Below are positions 57,712-64,000 of a DNA stretch of 64,000 nucleotides, in pieces. The DNA comes from Steinernema hermaphroditum (lineage: Eukaryota; Nematoda; Chromadorea; Rhabditida; Steinernematidae), in assembly GCA_030435675.1 (NCBI GenBank), contig CM059623.1, positions 13,796,092 to 13,860,091 on the forward strand, given 5' to 3'. Both the position numbers and the translations under genes were made by a program. Every line of letters starts with the position of its first letter. Position 1 is the first letter of the stretch. The notes under the pieces were generated by a model. It ran no database searches. It saw nothing but the letters and a program-made list of their open reading frames with translations, and was not told where the DNA came from.

Positions 57712-58273
57712 AAACTTACCATAACCACTGCATAAAATCTTGTCGAATTTATGAGTTTATCTTCTCGTATCAAAGGTTTCCGCCTTGGGAGACGTTTCAT
57801 ACAATACGGACAATAACGACAAAATCACACAGTTGATCTTCTTCTGGCGATCAGCTGAGCGATTAGCAGTCCCATCAATGTGCATGGGCGTTGAAGTGAC
57901 GAAGAGGCTGAATCCAGTTGATGAGCGTCGGTGAGGCACTGTGAACGGAGCGGGATCCCATCTTCAGGAAACAAGTCAAACATCGATGTTTTGGTGTGAA
58001 GACGCCACGAATTTGAATATTGTTCACGTAAATCAATGTTTTAGTTGATATTGTGCTTGGCTAAATAGACATTTCAATTTCTTGCTTGGGTCGTTCTTCG
58101 GATATGTTTACTCGTGTAACGTTATCATAGTATTATCAAATCTTATGTGTGGGATGTATGAACACTAGCAAGTTAATAAATTGGTGTTGACGTACTTGGC
58201 AAAACTACCTTACTGCCTTAGTGTTGCCGGGAAACCGGATAATCTACTCGGACAATAAAACCGTTTCAAGCAT

Positions 58274-60535
58274 TTACATTCCAAAAAGCGCCACAATTTT
58301 GAACTTATTCTCATCTTTAGTCAGAATAAAGCCGGTCCTTGCTGTCTTGACAACGCTGACACTCTCCAACCCGGAATTGACGACGCCATCGCATTGCCAC
58401 TCTTCTTGGAAGACCAAGACGGCGACGAAATTGAACTGGTGCATTGTCCTCAGGTGATCAACAGTCCTCTTGGCAGATTCAGGGTCAACGTCGACAAAAA
58501 CTGTTCCAGTTATGCGCAGGTCCCTAAATGATAAGAAATTCAGAGGAATTCCAATCTTCTTACAATTTCTCTTTGAACAAAGCTTCCTTTCCCAAGAAGA
58601 GTTCCCTGTCCTCACTGTCGGCCTTGCTTCGATGGATCAAAAAGTTGAAATCCTTGTAGGAGAAGAGTTTTGTTTTCGAAGAATCGTCTGCGAAGACAAT
58701 GTGGTAGGAGATTAGCGGACATCCGTATCTCGGCCACATGAACACACCGTAGCGTTCTCTAAATCCCGAATTCCGTATTCAATAGTATCGGGTCATCTAC
58801 CGTGGGTCGTTGAATTCTCGTCTAAGCATCGATTCGATCTCAGTCTCCAGCGAAACGAAACTGTCATTTCCTTTCATATCGAACAGAAGCTTCACTTGAT
58901 GAGCTATGCTGTCCAAAAGATTCTAAACCTTATTAAGAACAGATGCGACGAGATGTCCTACTTCTTCGTATTCTCTGTAGAACCGAGTATATTCTGTTAA
59001 GTTTTGCAGCTGTTCAATGGCCCTTTTAAGATAAACCATATCAACGGATTCATAGTCTTCCGCTTCAGATTGATAAACGATTTCTATGCTTTTCCTTGCA
59101 AGTCCCTATAGTTGAGTTCGATTGACACAACAAGATACGACATGTACCCACGTTTAGAACGACGGTACCCAATGCAGCATTGTGGAGTGTCTTGAAGATA
59201 CGGTATGTGAAGTTGCTTTCCATGGCGCAATCTCGAAGACAACCGCTAGCAAACAACGCGCCAACATGCTGAAGAGAATCCCATAAGCGGAGAACCGACG
59301 GGTCCGTTGGTCTGTCTGTGTGTGTGTTTTTCCGTGAGCACGGCGGAAACACTCACACAAAATAAAGACCCCGTTGGGAACCGAACCCGACACTGCCCGC
59401 TTACAAATGAAGCGCGTTTGCAATGAGCCACACAGACAGTTGAGATGCTCACTTATCTACTGCCGCTATGTCTCTGAGGCGCGTTTGCCTTGCGTTTCTT
59501 CACAGTTTTTGTGTGATTTTTAGCCTATTTTATGAAAACCAATCTTGCCGCCCGCAGGGCTATGGTGTCTTGCCGCCCGCAGGGCTACAGTTTAGGGCCA
59601 AAACTTCAGCTCTATCCATGAGCGCCAATCTTGCCGCAGGGCTACTTGGCTTTTAGTACTGGAGGCGCGAATTCGCGCACAGCCGCGTTTATACTTCATA
59701 ATTATTGAAAAACAGCGTTGTCGGGGGAAACTCAAACTGAAAACCGGAATGTGAAAAACAGTTGTAGTTTTCGAGGTTAGTGGCAGAGATCGGAACTCGG
59801 AGACAAATCGTTTTGGCCGAAAAATTCTACCATTTCGAACGCGACTAATTATTTCATTTAATGATCTTACAGTGCAAGTACAGCACTTGGCGCACTCTGT
59901 AGATCACACATTAAAGCCTATGGAACAAAAAGGAACTTACGCGAACTTCACTATCCGCATTCACTTCATGCCAAAGAAGGTCAGCCAATGCTTTGGAAAG
60001 TGCCATGTCCTTCTTAAAATTGTCGAAGTACAAACTAAGGTGGTTCGTGCTTATACCTGCTATCTTTTGACGCTGGGAATAACAACATGTATGAGCGACA
60101 CAGAAAGAGCTATTACCGCGTTAATGAAATATGGGCATTTTTCGTTACAGGTGATCTCATCTTCTCTTCTTTCAGACTTCATGTACCTCGCAATGGTTCC
60201 ATAAAGTGAAGTAACATTCGCCATCAGTTCATCCAGTTCGACCTGAAATCCTTCCTTGCAGTTGCCAGTAAGCTGTCGTCGGTTGGAGGCTTTGCCTTAG
60301 CCAGATATTTCATAGGGACGGCTATGTGATGGAAACTGGTCCAGTTGTAGTTGACAGGAAAGGTAGACAGTTCAGTTAAGTTGCCGATGGTCGAATAGAG
60401 TTCCCTTTTCAGAACATTCAGGTCCTCCAGCGACATTACTGGACTACGACGTGAATCTACATCCCAAATTTCACGCCGATATGGCGCACAGAAAAGTGGA
60501 AAGCACGCTGCCAAAATAACAGGAAATAAGTTCAT
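58274..60535 (-). pseudogene. Unrecognised secreted-protein gene (family X, copy 1), broken
   Basis: On the minus strand a signal peptide (MNLFPVILAACFPLFCAP) opens at 60535. The frame continues to about 60,246, where loss of one base seems to shift it; LDELMANVTSLYGTI continues in the next frame. A further piece with ALADLLWHEVNAD lies near 59,960. Downstream pieces are NFTYRIFKTLHNAALG (59,200), then LTEYTRFYREYEEVG, an in-frame TAG, and DSIAHQVKLL. After a 42-bp intron come WPRYGCPLISYHIVF and, after another short intron, TVFVDVDPESAKRTVD to the stop at 58274. Several Asn-x-Ser/Thr sites fit secretion. That these pieces form one gene is inferred from order and the paralogue at 62 kb. I do not recognise the family. 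Confidence 0.5.
59285..59690. repeat. Second copy of the SINE-like and 63-bp repeat unit
   Basis: Matches 12,845-13,360 in order: 'GAGAACCGACGGGTCCGTTG', the GT-rich run, the minus-strand B-box-like GGTTCGGTTCC, and then degenerate 'CTTGCCGCCCGCAGGGCTA' units. It lies inside, or at the edge of, the broken family X gene. Confidence 0.65.
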
Positions 60536-60929
60536 TTTGCGGAAAGAAAGCCGAGGAAGAGACGAGGCGCGAGTGCGAGAGCTGACTCACCCTCATAAAT
60601 CGGCTGCTGACTCGAAGACGCTCTGAGTTTTAGATATTACAACGAACGCTAAACACAACAAAAACACAAAATTAATCACTTCCGCTATGGCCATTTGTCA
60701 TCTTGAGTGTGCTTTTAAATCTGAGCAACAACTACGTTATCATTGAGGCAGTGAGAGATGCGAATAAAAAAGACGAAATAAATGCACCACTGTTCGAGTC
60801 CAAAAGGGCGCCGAGCTTCCGCAAATCTTAGTCACTGTGCTTTGAGCGCTTATGGGGATTTTGGAAAAGAGTTCAGGGCGGACTTATGTGAGTGATTTCA
60901 GTTATTTTCAAGAGGGCTACATGACATAA

Positions 60930-61060
60930 TCGTCATTAAAAAATCGTCATTAAAAAATCGTCATTGCAAAAATCGTCATTCAAAAATCGTCATTACAAAA
61001 ATCGTCATTTTACAAAAATCGTCATTTTACAAAAATCGTCATTTTTACAAACACACCATC
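60930..61060. repeat. Minisatellite of 13-17-bp units (AAAAATCGTCATT)
   Basis: About eight imperfect units of AAAAATCGTCATT, with some units extended by TTAC. The chance open frame across it is not a gene. Confidence 0.85.
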
Positions 61061-61291
61061 GAAACAGGCACACCATCGAAAACTATTTGGGCATCGTGAC
61101 ATCAGTTGTCCATGGGATCACTTATCCGTGGTATCAGTTGTCCTGGGATCAGTTGTACCCGACCAGTTAAGACTACAGGGCTCGCCCTTCGGGCTCGCAT
61201 TAAATCAACAGGCATTGTCCTAAGCCTAAGCCTAAGCCAAGCCGGGGTTTGCCGTTTGAAGCACATAATTCTCAACACATCGTTACGAAAC

Positions 61292-61560
61292 TTAAAAACC
61301 GAAGAAGGCGTAAACGTCAAAGTACGACTTCAAGGCCGTTTGTTTGTGCAACGTTCTGCTGGGCGATGTCGATACAGCACATTTCTCAGCATCACGAAGG
61401 ACAAGGACCGTGATGACGGGATACCGGTGATCTTTTTCAATTTCCTCGAGAATAATTTGAGCGATATCTTCGGGTACGACAATCCGCAATTCTGTTGGAC
61501 TCCTTTCTGGTGAATGCAGTTCCTCGTCAATATGCCTGAAGACTCCGAAAATAGTATACG
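61292..61560 (-). pseudogene. Diverged last exon of family X
   Basis: The minus-strand frame ending at 61292 (RIVVPEDIAQIILEEIEKD, then VITVLVLRDAEKCAV, ending YAFFGF) aligns by pattern with the last exon of family X at 58,274 (VDVDPESAKRTVDHLR, VAVLVFQEEWQCDG, ending VALFGM). No clean upstream exon follows; the stretch beyond about 61,630 is the HMG-CoA reductase fragment. Confidence 0.45.
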
Positions 61561-61631
61561 TTGAAAACATCCAATGATACATTTTCTCTCTGTAACGATG
61601 CTGTTGCCAGTCGAAAATTTTTGCATTGTGT

Positions 61632-61687
61632 AATGTTGATGAAATGTCTTGAAGTCGGTACAATGGGTGGTGGGACAATACTACCGT
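61632..61687 (+). pseudogene. Stray fragment of the HMG-CoA reductase exon
   Basis: About 54 bp match 57,309-57,362 with three substitutions, covering the codons for [17 protein letters not shown]. Sequence on both sides is unrelated to the reductase gene. Confidence 0.85.
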
Positions 61688-61954
61688 CTCTGATTTTGGC
61701 CCGACCTACCGAACGTTCTTAGCATCGGCTTACTGTAGGTCAAAGAACTTGCTGAAAACAAAAGAATGTCCGCTGCTCTACGACAACAAGAACATCTGCT
61801 CCCACAAACACAGGGATTTGTAGTCAATGAAAGTGATCGAATCCCGTAAAAGCCAATAAAAGAAACGCAAGTCATCGACACGCACAGAAAATTCATTGAA
61901 ACAAAAAATCCGATAACTCGTTTCAGCATGTTGGCGTGGCATTTAAGTGCGGTT

Positions 61955-62930
61955 GTGTTAGATATTGCGCCTTGGAGAGCAACTTTACGTACCGTATCTT
62001 CAAGTCACTCCACAATGCTGCATTGGCCACCGTCGTTCTAAACGTGGGTACTCCATGTGATCTTTCTTAAGTGAATCGAACTCAACTATAGGGACTTGCA
62101 ACGAAAAGCATAGACTTCGTTTATGAATCTCTCGGGGACGACCCCGATGAGATCGCCGGTGATATGAATTCAGTTATGTCGAAAATTGAAGAGCTACAAA
62201 ACATAACAGAATATACTCGGTTCTACAGAGAATACGAAGAAGTAGGACACGTCATAGCATCTGTTCTTAATATGGTTTAGAATCTTTTGGACAGCATAGC
62301 TGATCAAGTGAAGCTTCTGCTCGATATGAAAGGAAATGACAGTTTCGTTTCGCTGGAGACTGAGATCGAATCGATGCTTAGACGAGAATTCAACGACCCA
62401 CGGTAGATGACCCGATACTATTGAATACGGAATTCGGGATTTAGAGAACGCTACGGTGTGTTCATATGGCCGAGATACGGATGTCCTCTGATCTCCTACC
62501 GCATCGTCTTCGCAAACGATTCTTCGAAAACAAAACTCTTCTCCTACAAGGATTTCAACTTTTTGATCCATCGAAGCAAGGCCGACAGTGAGGACAGGGA
62601 ACTCTTCTTGGGAAAGGAAGCTTTGTTTAAAGAGAAATTGTAAGAAGATTGGAATTCCTCTTTCTTATCATTTAGGGACCTGCGCATAACTGGAACAGTT
62701 TTCGTCGACGTTGATCCTGAATCGGCCAAGAGGAGTGTTGAACGCCTGAGGACGATCCACCAGTTCAATTTCGTCGCCGTCTTGGTCTTCCAAGAAGAGT
62801 GGCAATGCGATGGCGTCGTCAATTCCGGGTTGGAGAGTGTCAGCGTTGTCAAGACAGCAAGGACCGGCTTTGTTCTGAACAAAAATGAAAACAACTTCAA
62901 CATTTTTGCGCTGTTTGGAATGTAAATACT
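61955..62930 (+). pseudogene. Family X, copy 2, inverted relative to copy 1
   Basis: This is a near-identical inverted copy of 58,260-59,245. Exon pieces in order: NFTYRIFKSLHNAALA, LGDDPDEIAGDMNS and TEYTRFYREYEEVG, the same in-frame TAG before NLLDSIADQVK, a 42-bp intron with donor GTAGAT, WPRYGCPLISYRIVF, a second short intron, and TVFVDVDPESAKRSVE to the stop near 62,923. No signal-peptide exon lies upstream. The shared TAG and missing 5' part suggest a non-functional copy. Confidence 0.55.
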
Positions 62931-62999
62931 GTAAATAACAAATGTAAAGACACCCCAATCGATCCTGTTTGTAAAAAAAGATAAGATTTCGCGGCTTTC

Positions 63000-63800
63000 G
63001 TGGTCGCATTTAATTAATCAAAGGGACTTGCGTGCCCGCGAGGAGCATATTTACATAAAAACAAACGCATATTTAAAAATTCCCACAAGTGTTTCACCGT
63101 AGTTCCATCGTCTCTGCAAGTAAAGTCAGAGAAGGATACTTATGAGTATTGATAAACTTCGTGATGAATTCCCGTTTCTCGCTCCCCTGACAGCAGTGAA
63201 AACACAAGGTGAGAGAGTGACTGGGAGTGGAACTGAGGAGTGGAATCTGAGTGGACGCTGGTCTTTGAGTCGACAGGATTTATTAGCGCAGGATGAGATA
63301 CAGTTGTTGTGCGGGAGGACTTGCTCACCGCAGGGAGCTCGAGACAAGGATGGGACACAGGAGATGAGAAGATCCGACGCGACTACGTCTAGTTGGGGCC
63401 GGCCACGAATGGCCGTGCAGATTGTTTAAGTAAGGATTCGGAAAGGGGCGTTTCTGACCTTGGGATTCTGCCTCAGGTGTAAGGCAATTAGGCGGCCCGC
63501 TTTGGCACATCTCCCGATATCCGTGATGGATTATCGGTGTGCGCTAAAACCGTCGCTAATTGCAGCACCACCTGATTGGGCGAGGGCCGTAAAGCTTTGG
63601 TGTGTGTACGGCGTCATTAGTCAGAGGTAGAGCTGACCTCTTGCCTCGAACTGACAGATACCGTATCCATAGGACTTCACACAGCGATATGTGAGCGGTC
63701 CCACCACAAGAGTAAAATATTTCAAGCCATCTCTGACAGAATTCAGATGGAAAGCAACAGGAGTTTTGGGTAGCGGTTTCCGAAACAAGATCTGTATTGT
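63000..63800. other. No confident gene
   Basis: A 95-codon plus-strand frame (63142-63429) has no recognisable domain and no sign of splicing. Nothing else is supported here. Confidence 0.3.
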
Positions 63801-63803
63801 AAT

Positions 63804-63885
63804 GGCAGCATTTACATTCCAAACAGCGCCACAACTTTGAACTTATTCTCATCTTTAGTCAGAATAAAGCCAGTCCTTGCTGTCT
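63804..63885 (-). pseudogene. Third fragment of family X (3' end)
   Basis: About 80 bp match 58,270-58,350, the last codons of copy 1 ('CTTGCTGTCTT', 'TCATCTTTAGTCAGAATAAA'). Similarity stops near 63,885. Confidence 0.7.
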
Positions 63886-64000
63886 TACGGTATGGGCCAT
63901 AAAGATAGCCTCACCTAGTGTTTTTCCGGTTTCTGGCTTCGTTGTGACTTTGATTACAAAAGCTGTACACCATTCGAAAGAGCGTCGAAAATGATGACGG

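Noticed and set aside
60964..61170. Lys/Asn-rich small protein
   Set aside because: It is the AAAAATCGTCATT minisatellite read in frame.
63142..63429. 95-codon plus-strand frame near the window end
   Set aside because: No domain, no signal, and low-complexity Arg/Ser/Gly composition; not supported as a gene.

Overview
The window looks like chromosomal DNA of a free-living or parasitic rhabditid-type nematode. The evidence is a cuticle collagen with the nematode N-terminal domain and a Cys-Pro-x-Pro-Arg tail, a CYP3-clan P450, very short introns (42-55 bp) with TTTCAG-type acceptors, an apparent trans-splice acceptor just upstream of the collagen start, and many DNA-transposon remnants. The species cannot be named from the sequence. 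Gene models below were made by hand, matching splice phases between paralogues where possible.

Layout. 1-6.2 kb: an 11-exon minus-strand gene for a two-module, Ser/Thr-stalked, probably GPI-anchored surface protein (857 aa), with its downstream flank. 6.4-11.6 kb: MITE, single arm of a repeat, class-3 lipase copy A, mariner remnant. 12.7-14.0 kb: tRNA-derived repeat, 63-bp tandem repeat, second copy of the surface-gene flank. 14.3-22.4 kb: second surface-protein gene (823 aa), whose 3' half is tandemly duplicated; a 1,100-bp hAT-type element sits in one intron. 22.6-30.8 kb: gene-poor repeats, including a 1.3-kb palindrome, a mariner-like remnant and a Merlin element with a perfect 8-bp target duplication. 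31.1-32.3 kb: lipase copy B. 32.8-38.9 kb: 5'-truncated Ty3/Gypsy-type pol, then a UPF1-like helicase with a different base style, then a polypurine tract and a 3' LTR candidate. 39.3-43.5 kb: foldback repeat, P450 exon fragment, lipase pseudogene C. 43.6-48.9 kb: complete 7-exon P450 (523 aa) with a nested opposite-strand gene in intron 4. 49.8-50.6 kb: pseudogene copy of that nested gene. 51.0-54.7 kb: six tRNA genes (four Gln, one Cys, one probable Lys) around the collagen gene. 56.0-57.7 kb: catalytic part of HMG-CoA reductase. 58.2-63.0 kb: an unrecognised secreted-protein family in inverted orientation, with a stray piece of the HMG-CoA reductase exon.

The genes do not form one pathway. 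The common theme is local duplication: surface proteins, lipases, the nested-gene family and the 58-63 kb family all occur in two or three copies with different amounts of decay, and transposons mark the breakpoints. The strongest candidates for something undescribed are the helicase lying between pol and a polypurine-tract/LTR signature, and the two-module stalked surface protein family.
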